From the NCBI GenBank assembly GCA_002490665.1, contig DKUL01000078.1, positions 1 through 33,151 of the forward strand: 33,151 bases of DNA. The letters run 5' to 3'. A program made the translations under genes and the position numbers. Below are positions 14,524 to 24,237 of the stretch, in pieces (positions within the stretch are counted from its first letter, which is position 1; every line of letters starts with the position of its first letter). The notes beneath the pieces are model-generated. The model ran no database searches. It was not told where the DNA came from and saw only the letters and a list, made by a program, of their open reading frames with translations. The DNA is from Lachnospiraceae bacterium UBA7205 (GTDB lineage Bacteria; Bacillota; Clostridia; Lachnospirales; Lachnospiraceae).

Positions 14524-17343
14524 ATGGACAATCGTATGCGGGCACAATTTAATAAGGAAATTGAGGCAAAGAAAAAACAGCACGGTGACTGCCTTTCAGA
14601 GCATATGGGACTGAAGGAAGTCATTGGGATTGGCGCAAAGTGGTACGAGGATATCAATGCAATCAATGAGGCATACCACATGATTTCAGATCCGACCACC
14701 CCGGATGATGCAAACGCATACTATGTTGCCTGCGACATTCTATGCAGGGTGCCTGTTGAAAATCTTTTTCCGCAGGAGAGACAGGAGTATACCGAGGAAG
14801 ACATTGAAAAGTATAAGGTAAAATTGTCAGAATTGATACTGGAGCGGGTATTGGACAATAGAGCCGTTAAAATCCTTGTGTTTGAGCCGCACCATGACGA
14901 TTTTATGGGTTCAGCGTCCAGCATTCTTTATTCGGACAGGGACAGTGTCCGGACGGTGGTGTACACGATGGCAAAAAGCGGGGACGGGCGCGATGATGTG
15001 GACCTTTCCATGCTCCATGAGAGGGAAGGGATGCCGACAAGGAAAAAGACAACAGTTGTGCGTCATGTGAGATGTCAGCTGGAAGACTATCTTTATGATT
15101 TCATGTATGAAAAAATGGAGCATAAGGATCCGTCGGAAATAACGGATTATTCCATGCTCGTGCGCTACTATACGGAGGGCAGTTATGACACGCAGAAACT
15201 GGAACAGACCATGGAGGCAGCCGTCTCGGAATTTGTCTCGATGGCAGCGGGTGACAAATTTATTCTTCTTCCCCTTGGAATACTGCATCCGATGCATGTG
15301 CTGACCGCGTATTATGGGGTACAGACAGCGATAAAGCTGGGAATGGCGGACAAAGTTCTTTTTTATATTGACCATCCATATGATTTCCAGATGCGGGAGA
15401 CGGTAAGGACAGACATTGCCGCCGAATATTACAAAGAGTTACTGGGCTGTGAATTTGTCCGCGCTGATGGAACAAACGTGCGGCAGCAGGACATAGCGGG
15501 TATTCTGGCGGCAACATATAACGAAAAGCATTATGGGGAGTTTGATGGGGCGCTGGAACGGACGGTGTGCTCATATTTTGTACAGAGAAAGGCGATGCCC
15601 CGGCTGGAGCGTGTCTTAAGCCTTCACGTCAATAGTGTACTGTACGCAACGTTTCAGGCAAAGCCGTTCCTGAAGACCGGCGGTTCCGGGGAGGTCGCCT
15701 ACTCCTATGTCAAATCCCTGAGCCGGTATGTCAATAAGGCTGGCATTGTCATGCCGAAATACAAAAAGAAAATGAAGGCATTTGCGGAGGCATACAATGT
15801 CAAGGCGGAGATAGACGGCGTGTGCTACAAGGTAAACTACACGGAAGACGGTGACCTGGTTTTTTCGGATTACGAGGACACGCACATGGGAAAGGAAGTC
15901 GAGCTTGTCAATTACAATAAGGACGACGGCGGGTTCTGGATACTCCTGAATGGCGAGGAACGTAACTGCTGGCTTGAAAAGTACCGCTATGACGGTGTGA
16001 CATATTATCTTATGAATATCGAGGGGTGTTTTGAGAGCGAGAATGTGTTTGACAATGACCAGATAGACATGGAATGTGCCGCCTTTAGCCTGGCGGTGTT
16101 GGAATCCATCAAAAACTATCTGGATTTCATGCCCACCATTATCCATTGCAATGACAACCAGACGGCGCTCATTCCGATGGTGCGCAAGATACTCTATGGA
16201 AATTACTGGCCTTCCCTGCGGACAATGTACACCATCCATTTTTATGGGTATAAGGGTATCTACTCCAAGAGAAAGGTTTTGGGTTATCTTGGCATCCGTG
16301 AGGAGGACTGCGGGCTATGCCTGGTCTGCGAGAAAAATGAGGACTGCCTGTTCAACCGCGTCAGCGCATACAGCACGAGGGACACGGAAATTCTGGGAAT
16401 ACCGGACGACAAAATCAACCTGATGAAAACAGGGATTGTCTATGCGGACGTCGTGACGACAGTCAGCAAGGGATATGCGTCTACGATACAGAATTATCCG
16501 GATTTCCGGACGAAAAAGGTGCATGGCATCCGCAACGGCATCGATGTGACATACAGGACATTTTCTTCCGGAAAAAAAGATATTACATATATGAAACAGA
16601 CAGAGGAAAACTGGATGGCGGCGAAACAGCATAACAAGGAAGCCTTCCAGAAAGAATTCGGACTGGACGTGAATCCTGATGTGCCCATGTTCTGCATGGT
16701 GTCAAGGCTGAATGCAACAAAGGGAATAGAGGATGTCAAAAATATTTTTGCGCGGCTGATGGAAATGGATTTGCAGCTGGTGATTGTCGGGGATGATGAC
16801 AGAAACACTTCCCGCACGGATGAATGGGGCAATGTGCACGTTTTTGCGCCCTATGCGGATTTTTTCAATTTAAAGATGGAGGAAAATCCGGGGAAGTTTT
16901 TCTACAGTCCGTTTTCGGAGGAGATGGAGTTTAAGGCATATTCCGCGGCGGATGTCCTCCTGATGCCATCGCGCGACGAAGCCTGCGGCACGACACAGAT
17001 CCTTGCCATGAAGTACGGCGTCCTTCCGATTGTGAGTAAAATAGATTCCTTCAACGATACCGTAATCGATTACAACAGCGTTCACGAAAGTACGAAGGAA
17101 GAGGCAAAGGAGTATGTTGAGAAACCGGAAGGACAGATTGATAAGGGAATTGGATTCTTTACGTTCAAGGATGACTGCTGGGTACTGCTGGACATTATCA
17201 AGGTAATCTGTGAAAAGCTGAGCGGGGATGAGAAGGACGGAAAATGGCGAAAGGCAGTCAACAGCACAGTTCCCATAGACTTTTCGTGGGACAACAAGCT
17301 GGTGCGGGAATATCTGGAACTGTATGACAATATGCAGGGCTAA
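14524..17343 (+). CDS. PIG-L-like deacetylase fused to GT5 (glycogen synthase-like) glycosyltransferase
   Basis: Large cytoplasmic protein, 939 aa. Residues about 110-330 resemble the PIG-L/LmbE N-deacetylase fold: PHHDDF (H123, H124, D125, D126) corresponds to the metal-binding PHPDDE motif, and a later LGILHPMHV segment carries a second His pair. Residues about 375-930 resemble a GT5 glycogen/starch synthase. KTGGSGE (384-390) is the nucleotide-sugar motif; HCNDNQTALIP, TIHFYGYKGIYS and IRNGID follow; SRLNATKG keeps R728 and K733; PSRDEACGTTQ keeps E819. The ATG at 14524 has GGGGG 7 nt upstream, whereas the more upstream ATG has none. The next gene starts 51 nt later with no terminator between. 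Both activities look intact, but the substrates are unknown; processing of an N-acetylated sugar or glucan is an inference. Confidence 0.85.
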   Translation: MDNRMRAQFNKEIEAKKKQHGDCLSEHMGLKEVIGIGAKWYEDINAINEAYHMISDPTTPDDANAYYVACDILCRVPVENLFPQERQEYTEEDIEKYKVKLSELILERVLDNRAVKILVFEPHHDDFMGSASSILYSDRDSVRTVVYTMAKSGDGRDDVDLSMLHEREGMPTRKKTTVVRHVRCQLEDYLYDFMYEKMEHKDPSEITDYSMLVRYYTEGSYDTQKLEQTMEAAVSEFVSMAAGDKFILLPLGILHPMHVLTAYYGVQTAIKLGMADKVLFYIDHPYDFQMRETVRTDIAAEYYKELLGCEFVRADGTNVRQQDIAGILAATYNEKHYGEFDGALERTVCSYFVQRKAMPRLERVLSLHVNSVLYATFQAKPFLKTGGSGEVAYSYVKSLSRYVNKAGIVMPKYKKKMKAFAEAYNVKAEIDGVCYKVNYTEDGDLVFSDYEDTHMGKEVELVNYNKDDGGFWILLNGEERNCWLEKYRYDGVTYYLMNIEGCFESENVFDNDQIDMECAAFSLAVLESIKNYLDFMPTIIHCNDNQTALIPMVRKILYGNYWPSLRTMYTIHFYGYKGIYSKRKVLGYLGIREEDCGLCLVCEKNEDCLFNRVSAYSTRDTEILGIPDDKINLMKTGIVYADVVTTVSKGYASTIQNYPDFRTKKVHGIRNGIDVTYRTFSSGKKDITYMKQTEENWMAAKQHNKEAFQKEFGLDVNPDVPMFCMVSRLNATKGIEDVKNIFARLMEMDLQLVIVGDDDRNTSRTDEWGNVHVFAPYADFFNLKMEENPGKFFYSPFSEEMEFKAYSAADVLLMPSRDEACGTTQILAMKYGVLPIVSKIDSFNDTVIDYNSVHESTKEEAKEYVEKPEGQIDKGIGFFTFKDDCWVLLDIIKVICEKLSGDEKDGKWRKAVNSTVPIDFSWDNKLVREYLELYDNMQG

Positions 17344-17394
17344 ATACCTTGCGCGGTTGTGCATAAAAATATTAGCATAGAATAGGAGGGCGGC

Positions 17395-20300
17395 ATGATG
17401 ATGAATGCGGGCGTAAAGGTACGGCAGATTTTATTTGAAAGCTTACTTGACGATGGGGATAACAGGAAGAACTGGGAGAAGCTGTGCAGCTCAAGGCGCC
17501 CGCTTGTCCCGTATGTGGGGGCAGGCATATCGGCGTGGTGTTACCCGACATGGAATGCCCTGTTACAGACCATCGTGGAAAAAATATATTCCCCGGAGTG
17601 CGCGGAAATCGTGCAGGAGGCGCTTTTGTGTGAAAACAATCCCAAGCTGGAGGACATCGCCGGGACAGGGCATACATTCCGGTGGACGGAGGAGATTGCG
17701 GAATGTATTTTTGACACGGACATGGATAAGTACAAAAACTATGAGAATACGTTTAAGCCCCGCCAGTCGGGCAATGACAAGGAAGACTGGCTGCTCAAAA
17801 GGCTTCGGCGCAATGTGGGAAGGGAATCCAACAAAAAGGTGGAAGCAGTAAATGAGCTGTACATGGCATTCAGCGAGGAAAAACTAAAAGAGAAGGGCAG
17901 GGTGCCGGAATACCAGAACCTTTTCTGCAAACTGTTCCAGGATGTCCTTGTGACAACAAACTATGATAAGGCTTTGGAGAGCTGCTACAGCTCCATACTG
18001 AGCTATTCCTACAAGGATCTGGAGAAAAAAGGTTCCGATTCAGAGAGCTGGCTGTTCCGCGCCATCAAGGAAAAGCTGCGGATAAGCAGCCAGCGGCTGG
18101 AAGGGAAAGAGAACCTCCTTCCAGAGATAACTGTTCCGGGAATGCCGATGCTCTTAAAGGTTCACGGAAGCATTGAGCAGGCAGAGGACATCGCGCTTTC
18201 CTGGTCAGGCTACGAGCAGGCGTATGCGGGGGAAATGCCAAAGCTGTTTGGGGAAATTGTGGAGAACAGCACCATGATTTTCCTTGGATGCGGTATGCGC
18301 GACGACCGGATACTGGGGCAGCTGGAAGGGATTGCAGACAAAGACCTGTATGCGATTCTTCCGAAGAACAAGGACGAAAAACAAAAAAATCTGCTGAAAC
18401 AATATGGAATTTCGCCAATCTATTATGACAGGGAGCTTTTAAGGGGACTGGCATCGGACGGCATACAGGGGGAGGAAAGCTATCATGAGTTTTTCCTCGG
18501 GCTGCTGCTGGAAAACCTGACGCGGCGGCGGATGTTTTACCCTAAGACGCTGGAGGAGCTGTGGGATGCGGATCGCTTCTGTAGCTTTGATGTTCCGGAT
18601 TTCGGGGAAGGAAATGGGGAAATAAATCAGATTCTGGAAAGGCAGAATCGACAGATTGAACAGCTGATCCAGAAGAAAAAGAAAGAGTGGATGCAGGATG
18701 GTGCTCCGCAGTATGTCCATATAGAGCAGGCACGGCAGATATTGAATCTGCTCAACACGTCCGTGGAATGTCCCCTGGTTGCGATTACGGGGGATGTAGG
18801 TACGGGAAAAAGCATGCTCTGCAAAAGCATCCAGGAGTTAAATGAAAACAGCAGGGATCCGATGCAGTTTTTCTATATTTCCATGGATGCGTGCAGAAGC
18901 TGGGAAGCGTTTTGTATCCGTCTGTGCGAAAGCATGAATCTCATGATTACAGACATTCCGGAGGAACAGCGGTGGATGGACATAGCAGAACAGGTTTCGA
19001 CGCGCTGCGGCGCATACTGGAGAAGCGTGCTGATACTGGACCAGCTGGAAGAGCCTGACGGTACGAAGAATAACCTGAAATTGTGGGAGACCATAAAGAA
19101 TATGCTCCGGTACTGGAAGGAAAAACACACCCGGGTAATCGCCGTGTGCCCATCGTACCTGGATGGAATCTCCTGCTACACATGGCACATACAGCAGCTA
19201 CAGAAGGACGAGGCGCGAAAGGTATTTTTCAGCGCATGCCAGTCCATGCAGAACAAGGAGGTGTCCAGGCGTGACTGGGCGACTGTCAATGCATGGTTTG
19301 AAAAAAATGATTTTAAGGCATCCGAGGTTAGGCTGCTGGGAAAATATGTGGACAGTAAGAGCGGCTTGTCAGGGATTGTGGAAGAGTGGGATATTTACCA
19401 TAAGTCCGGTGAGCCGGTGGGAAAGACACTGGCGCGGATTTTGTGGAGAAATCTGCTGGCAGACCACGGTTATTTTGACAAAAAGGAAAGCGGACAGCTG
19501 GAGGCATGTAGTGCGATTAAACATAATATATTGTGGATTTGGGAAATTCTGGGGAAATATCCCGGAAGCTTTCCGGACCAGTTTTTTGAAAGCGTCCTGG
19601 AAAAAGGTGAAAAGGTTAAATGTGCATATAAAGACAGGACGCTCTCGTTAAAAACATTAATCTATATGAAAAACTATGGCTTATGCGAGGAAAACGTGGA
19701 TGAACGGCACAACAATATCCTGGAAAACCTGATTACATGTGTAAAGGATAATTTTGTGAGCGGGCTGAGCAAAAGCCTGGTGGAGAAATATGACATCTTT
19801 TTGAACAATTTTCATGGAAAAGGAGAAGGAATGACGTGGTTTCGCGGCTATTCCATGCATACCTATGAAAGCTCGCTGCTGGAATACGTCAGGGAATTTT
19901 CGGGTGGGAAATACATAGCAGGGACAAGAGATGACAAAAAAACGGTGGCGGAATCTGTTGAGGATATTCTGGATTTGCTGTGCACGATTGGGGAAAAAGT
20001 AAGAGACAGCAAGGTGAGGGCGCAAAATACGAAGCTGGATGTAATCCTGCACTATGAGATAAAGACAATCATTCAATTGCTGCATGCATGCCTGATAGAT
20101 GAGGAGTTTGTGCGGACAAGACCGGATGGGCTCGAGAAACGTATTCTGGGAATTGGTGCGGATTTTTACACTTATTACCAGTATGCGCCCAGTCATGCCT
20201 ATCCGCTTGTCAGGCTGCTGATAGAGAAAATGGAAAACCGGAAAAGGGAAAAAAATGAAGAGCGTGAGGCATGGGATGTTTCTATTGTACGCCTGTCAAA

Positions 20301-21372
20301 AATAATGGGTGATATTTATGGATTTTTTGGAAAGAAGGAAAAGGCTCTGCAAAGCTATCAGAACGCGCTGAAGCTGTGCGATGAGCTGCTTCTTTCAAAA
20401 TTCCGGGAAAAAGATACGGAGCCGTTTCAGGATATCCTGCATATGAAAGCAGGGGTGATGATTGCCGCCAACTACTTTGACTACCGCGATGAACAGCAGG
20501 AAAAGGCAGGGCGGGTTTATCCGCCTGATGATAAGTCCGGACTAGCGTATTTTAACCAGCGCACGGCAGAGATGAAGCTGGAAAGATACGGGGCATTAAA
20601 GCCCGGTGCAGATACCGCGAAAAGCCACTTTGCGGAAATGAAGCCGTATTATATGAAAGCGCTGAAGCTGTTTAAAGAGTTTGAATGGGAAAATGGCGAA
20701 AACAGGGACGAGGACGGCACCAAGGTTGCCTATATGCTGAAATGCATTGGAGACTTTATTGTCGAATTCCGGGAAAACATATGGGATAAGGGCAGTATGG
20801 TAAGCTATAACATGGAACGCGCAATTCTGGAAATCACATCGGACAAAAAAACAGACGAGGAGCGGAAGTGCGATGTTGTGGGCGTCGGATGGTTTTATGC
20901 GGCTGCCGACTTTTACCTACAGGCATTTATGGACTATTGCAGCCATATTAACTGGCAGGGGCTTGTCAATGTCGTCCAGGCGATGGGAACATGTATGCGT
21001 GGAAAGGATGGGGAAAAAGAAAAAAGCCGGCGCAGGGATGTGGAAAACATTTACAATATGGCGGAGGAATGCTTCCGGTGGCTGGGTGATGTCAGGGGGC
21101 TTGCGGACACGCTGGATTATTTTGGCTATTATTACAGCGATATAAAAGGAAAAGAAGTGACCGCGGAGAACGTGGTGTTTAAATACATGGCGCTTGGCAA
21201 GTGGCGCGAGAGCAAGGGCGTGTGGGAACAGCAGGGAAACCGGGATAAAATGGACAGGATAAACAAGGTCATCCAGGGGATGGAGGAAAGGCTCAGGAAC
21301 TATGCGCTGGCTGACAAAACTGTGCAGAAAAGTCAGGGAAGCAGCCAGGTAAAGAAGGGGGTGGCAGAATGA
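17395..21372 (+). CDS. SIR2-STAND NTPase with C-terminal helical repeats (defence-like)
   Basis: Giant cytoplasmic protein, 1325 aa. Residues about 20-400 are a SIR2-like NADase domain with intact landmarks: GAGIS (42-46), TTNYD (187-191), HGS with H257, and FLGCGMRDD. A P-loop NTPase follows at about 440-720, with Walker A GDVGTGKS (466-473) and Walker B LILDQLEE (D549, E552/E553), as in STAND proteins. The rest is alpha-helical with TPR-like units, for example near 960-1000 (KEKALQSYQNALKLCDELL). The order NADase-STAND-repeats is that of Avs5-type anti-phage sensors, which deplete NAD on detecting a phage protein. The ATGs at 17395, 17398 and 17401 all follow AGGAGGG; I take the first. It overlaps the next gene by 4 nt. 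The defence role is inferred. Confidence 0.85.
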   Translation: MMMNAGVKVRQILFESLLDDGDNRKNWEKLCSSRRPLVPYVGAGISAWCYPTWNALLQTIVEKIYSPECAEIVQEALLCENNPKLEDIAGTGHTFRWTEEIAECIFDTDMDKYKNYENTFKPRQSGNDKEDWLLKRLRRNVGRESNKKVEAVNELYMAFSEEKLKEKGRVPEYQNLFCKLFQDVLVTTNYDKALESCYSSILSYSYKDLEKKGSDSESWLFRAIKEKLRISSQRLEGKENLLPEITVPGMPMLLKVHGSIEQAEDIALSWSGYEQAYAGEMPKLFGEIVENSTMIFLGCGMRDDRILGQLEGIADKDLYAILPKNKDEKQKNLLKQYGISPIYYDRELLRGLASDGIQGEESYHEFFLGLLLENLTRRRMFYPKTLEELWDADRFCSFDVPDFGEGNGEINQILERQNRQIEQLIQKKKKEWMQDGAPQYVHIEQARQILNLLNTSVECPLVAITGDVGTGKSMLCKSIQELNENSRDPMQFFYISMDACRSWEAFCIRLCESMNLMITDIPEEQRWMDIAEQVSTRCGAYWRSVLILDQLEEPDGTKNNLKLWETIKNMLRYWKEKHTRVIAVCPSYLDGISCYTWHIQQLQKDEARKVFFSACQSMQNKEVSRRDWATVNAWFEKNDFKASEVRLLGKYVDSKSGLSGIVEEWDIYHKSGEPVGKTLARILWRNLLADHGYFDKKESGQLEACSAIKHNILWIWEILGKYPGSFPDQFFESVLEKGEKVKCAYKDRTLSLKTLIYMKNYGLCEENVDERHNNILENLITCVKDNFVSGLSKSLVEKYDIFLNNFHGKGEGMTWFRGYSMHTYESSLLEYVREFSGGKYIAGTRDDKKTVAESVEDILDLLCTIGEKVRDSKVRAQNTKLDVILHYEIKTIIQLLHACLIDEEFVRTRPDGLEKRILGIGADFYTYYQYAPSHAYPLVRLLIEKMENRKREKNEEREAWDVSIVRLSKIMGDIYGFFGKKEKALQSYQNALKLCDELLLSKFREKDTEPFQDILHMKAGVMIAANYFDYRDEQQEKAGRVYPPDDKSGLAYFNQRTAEMKLERYGALKPGADTAKSHFAEMKPYYMKALKLFKEFEWENGENRDEDGTKVAYMLKCIGDFIVEFRENIWDKGSMVSYNMERAILEITSDKKTDEERKCDVVGVGWFYAAADFYLQAFMDYCSHINWQGLVNVVQAMGTCMRGKDGEKEKSRRRDVENIYNMAEECFRWLGDVRGLADTLDYFGYYYSDIKGKEVTAENVVFKYMALGKWRESKGVWEQQGNRDKMDRINKVIQGMEERLRNYALADKTVQKSQGSSQVKKGVAE

Positions 21373-24056
21373 AAAATATAGAAGAAATCGTACAGGACAT
21401 AAGGAAAAACAGCGATGACTGGGTGCTATTTCTGGGAACCGGGGTTTCCTTTGACAATATGAAAGCGGCAGATGAGGAATTTATAGAGCAGCTGAAACAG
21501 CTTAAGGATAAAGATGGGGACATAAAAGAGAAGGTCTGTCAGGCAATACAGGAAAATGACCATAATGCGGTCAGGGAGGCCCTGTATGGCAATGTATGGA
21601 ATTTCCTGCAAACAGAGGAAGATGAACAGAAAAAACGCAGGCAGGAATATGCGGATAAGCTTGCAGCCAGGAAAGACATTAATATAGAAGAGTACAGTAA
21701 AAAAGCCATATGCAAACTGCTGGGACAATTTTCCGGAACCATTCTGACCACCTGCCAGGACGAAACGATAGAGGCAATACTGGAAAACGCGCGTTGCAGT
21801 ACATTTGAAGATAAGATTTACACGCCGTATTCGCTGACGACATCGTCGCGATGGAAGAAGCAGCTGGACAATAATGAATGCATGCTGATAAAGCTTTATG
21901 GAACCTGTACGGAGTCCTCCGGGCTTCTGCTTTCCGGAAAGGATATGGATATGTACTATCCCTGGAAGGAAGACAGCCTGCCTGTCATGAAGATTATCGA
22001 AAGTTTGTTCGGGAGTAAAAAACTATTGTTTATCGGTATGGATTTGGCAAAAAAGAAGCCGGGAGTAAACAGAAATCCTGCGCTGGCACCCGGAATCACC
22101 AGCCTGCTCAAAAAAAACGTTTCAAAAGGGACCGGTGATAAGACAAAACTGCACAGATATGTGCTTGTGGAGGAAACGGAGGAGGGAAGTCCTAAAAGCC
22201 AAAGGAAACTCCGGGAAAAGCTGGGAATTGAAACAATAGTATATAATCCTGAAACCATGGAGGCGCATATCCCTGGCTGCACAGTGGGGCAGGAAGGCAT
22301 CAGGGACTCCGCGGGGGGAGACCATGCGGAAGGGGTAAAAGCGGAGCAGAAAGCCACAACGAAAGAAGGTCTGTCAGGGAAAGCTTCCAAAGATGAAGCG
22401 CTGGCAAAGGATGCGGTAGAGCAGGTATTCTGGGAATATTACAACAGGCGTCCGAGACATCGTATCTCAAAGCGTGAAATGCACATACTGGAATCTCATA
22501 TTTTGAAAGTAGATGGACAGGGGAGTCAGGAAAAATCCGCCGTGTATAACCGGGATGAGGTCATTCGGATAGCGCTTGCCGCAAACCGGTTTGCGGAATT
22601 TATCGATTTGTGGAAAGTCATGCTGCTGGATAAGGAGATAGACAAAACGATAAGCAATATTTTAAACCAGCGCATTGACAGTACAAGCAGGCAGCTGCAC
22701 CGGCTGATCCGGTTTTATGGGGACGGATTTCCGGTGGGATTCCTCCGTCTGGCAGCCAGCGATGAAACGGATCTGGATATGTGGAAAAAGGCAGTAATCA
22801 GGCTGGATAACAGCGGGGCTTATGTCGTAAGCTGCAACAGGAAAGAAGTATATGGGCGAACCGCGTATGCGGATGCACTGGTTCGGAAAGCCGGTATTTC
22901 TGCCGGCAGCGAAGAAGGCTGCCAGAAAGTGGACAGTTATCTGTATCCGGCCGCAGGGGGGATGGACATCATTGACATAGTAGAAGACGCGGTTTACCCG
23001 AAGAAGACGTTTGGCAGCATGTTTGACAGGATGGTTGAAATTCTGCGCGATAAATGCGACGGCTATGCCGCCCTGCACGCGCTGCTGGAAACAGAGTTTC
23101 ATATCATACTGGAAAAAATCAAGGAACTGGAAACTTATGAGAAAGAGCCGGAGCTGCTATACTACCTCTTGCGGGAGTGTCAGGTTCAGCCAAGGGATCC
23201 ACAAGGGTTTATAGGGCGGATAGAGGAACTGCGGAAACAAATAGACGAAAAGGAACGTGACGAAAAAGAGGCGCTGTGCAAAAATCTGATGCTGTATCAG
23301 GTGCAGATGATCGTTGAGAGCCGATGCAATGGCTGTGAAATGGAGAACATATCGAAACTGTATGAGAAAGCAAAGGATAAAATAGCATTTTATACGAAAA
23401 AGCACGGAGATAATCTGCTGGACGAATCCATATTTATCTTGAAAGTACAGTTAAATCTGCTGGCAGCCAGAATTTATGGATTGTCTGCCGCGATGGATGG
23501 TAAAATATCGGCAGAGATGGTTAAAAAAATGGAATCGTTTCTTGAAATGGCGGACACATCCATAAAGGAACGGACTGACAGGATGGGAGGGAGGTATTCC
23601 TTTTTTAAGGCAGGGATTCAATGCCTATATGGAGACTACCAGCTAATGCAGTGCCGGCTGCCCAGGGAAAACGGGGAGGACACGCAGAACACAAAAATGG
23701 CAGCGTATCAGGATGCAGTCGAAAAATATAATGATGCGCTCAGATTTTACCAGAAATACAAAGCACACTATAAATTGCAGGAAGCAGATGCCTGGCTCCG
23801 CCTTGCGAACGTAAAACACCTCATGGATGTCCAGAATAACGATAAGGAAAACAAGGAATATCTTGAGTGCCTGAACAAGGCATACAGGATTTACCGGGAT
23901 TACAATTGCCTCCATGGAATCGCGGATGTCCTGAAAATTTTGGGGCGGACACAGGACTCGTATCGGGAACAGTTTAACCGTGCAGCGGAAACGATATACA
24001 GGGAGTTAGGGGATGAGCAGGCTGTAAGGGATGTAACAGATAAAGTGAAAAGGTAA
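21369..24056 (+). CDS. Degenerate SIR2-domain protein with TPR-like C-terminus, partner of the SIR2-STAND protein
   Basis: Protein of 895 aa, translationally coupled to the preceding gene (ATGA overlap). The N-terminal 300 residues follow the SIR2 plan: FLGTGVS (21-27), then TTCQDE (127-132) where active members have TTNYD, KLYGT with Y177 where the catalytic His should be, and LLFIGMD (219-225). NADase chemistry is therefore probably lost. No P-loop is visible. Residues about 330-895 are helical and TPR-like. The C-terminal part (GIADVLKILGR...Y) resembles the end of the neighbour (GLADTLDYFGYYY), suggesting an old duplication. It may be a regulatory or recognition subunit of a two-protein complex. 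Its stop codon lies within the first arm of the structured element at 24053-24189. Confidence 0.75.
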   Translation: MKNIEEIVQDIRKNSDDWVLFLGTGVSFDNMKAADEEFIEQLKQLKDKDGDIKEKVCQAIQENDHNAVREALYGNVWNFLQTEEDEQKKRRQEYADKLAARKDINIEEYSKKAICKLLGQFSGTILTTCQDETIEAILENARCSTFEDKIYTPYSLTTSSRWKKQLDNNECMLIKLYGTCTESSGLLLSGKDMDMYYPWKEDSLPVMKIIESLFGSKKLLFIGMDLAKKKPGVNRNPALAPGITSLLKKNVSKGTGDKTKLHRYVLVEETEEGSPKSQRKLREKLGIETIVYNPETMEAHIPGCTVGQEGIRDSAGGDHAEGVKAEQKATTKEGLSGKASKDEALAKDAVEQVFWEYYNRRPRHRISKREMHILESHILKVDGQGSQEKSAVYNRDEVIRIALAANRFAEFIDLWKVMLLDKEIDKTISNILNQRIDSTSRQLHRLIRFYGDGFPVGFLRLAASDETDLDMWKKAVIRLDNSGAYVVSCNRKEVYGRTAYADALVRKAGISAGSEEGCQKVDSYLYPAAGGMDIIDIVEDAVYPKKTFGSMFDRMVEILRDKCDGYAALHALLETEFHIILEKIKELETYEKEPELLYYLLRECQVQPRDPQGFIGRIEELRKQIDEKERDEKEALCKNLMLYQVQMIVESRCNGCEMENISKLYEKAKDKIAFYTKKHGDNLLDESIFILKVQLNLLAARIYGLSAAMDGKISAEMVKKMESFLEMADTSIKERTDRMGGRYSFFKAGIQCLYGDYQLMQCRLPRENGEDTQNTKMAAYQDAVEKYNDALRFYQKYKAHYKLQEADAWLRLANVKHLMDVQNNDKENKEYLECLNKAYRIYRDYNCLHGIADVLKILGRTQDSYREQFNRAAETIYRELGDEQAVRDVTDKVKR

Positions 24057-24189
24057 CAGTTCAGCCCAGGACTTTGCACTTGCTGCAAAGTCCGTAGAAT
24101 AGCGTAGTGGCTGGGATGCATCAAGCCACCACGAAGTGGTTTTGCATGGCTTGATGCCTGTAACAGGAAGCCGAAGGCTGAACTGTTAC
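24053..24189. repeat. Multibranched palindromic element (cloverleaf-like)
   Basis: An outer 14-bp perfect stem (GTAACAGTTCAGCC 24053-24066; GGCTGAACTGTTAC 24176-24189) encloses further hairpins. These are GGACTTTGCA/TGCAAAGTCC (24069-24078/24084-24093), GCATCAAGCCA/TGGCTTGATGC (24118-24128/24147-24157) with inner ACCAC/GTGGT (24128-24132/24136-24140), and CCTG/CAGG (24157-24160/24164-24167). AGCC/GGCT (24169-24172/24176-24179) competes with the outer stem. It looks like a mobile palindromic unit or a structured RNA; it may also end transcription of the SIR2 operon. Only one copy is in the window. Confidence 0.75.
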
Positions 24190-24237
24190 GTGAAAAGCGC
24201 TGCGGTTGTCGTGAGTATATTTACATCTCACGGATAG

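Noticed and set aside
15616..16239. 207-aa minus-strand frame inside the deacetylase-GT5 gene
   Set aside because: Antisense shadow of a clearly coding region with GT5 motifs.
13092..21372. Idea that the small sirtuin at 13092-13814 belongs to the SIR2 defence-like operon
   Set aside because: It is a standard zinc-containing deacylase, lies in a different gene string closed by the terminator at 14349-14398, and shares only the superfamily with the large proteins.
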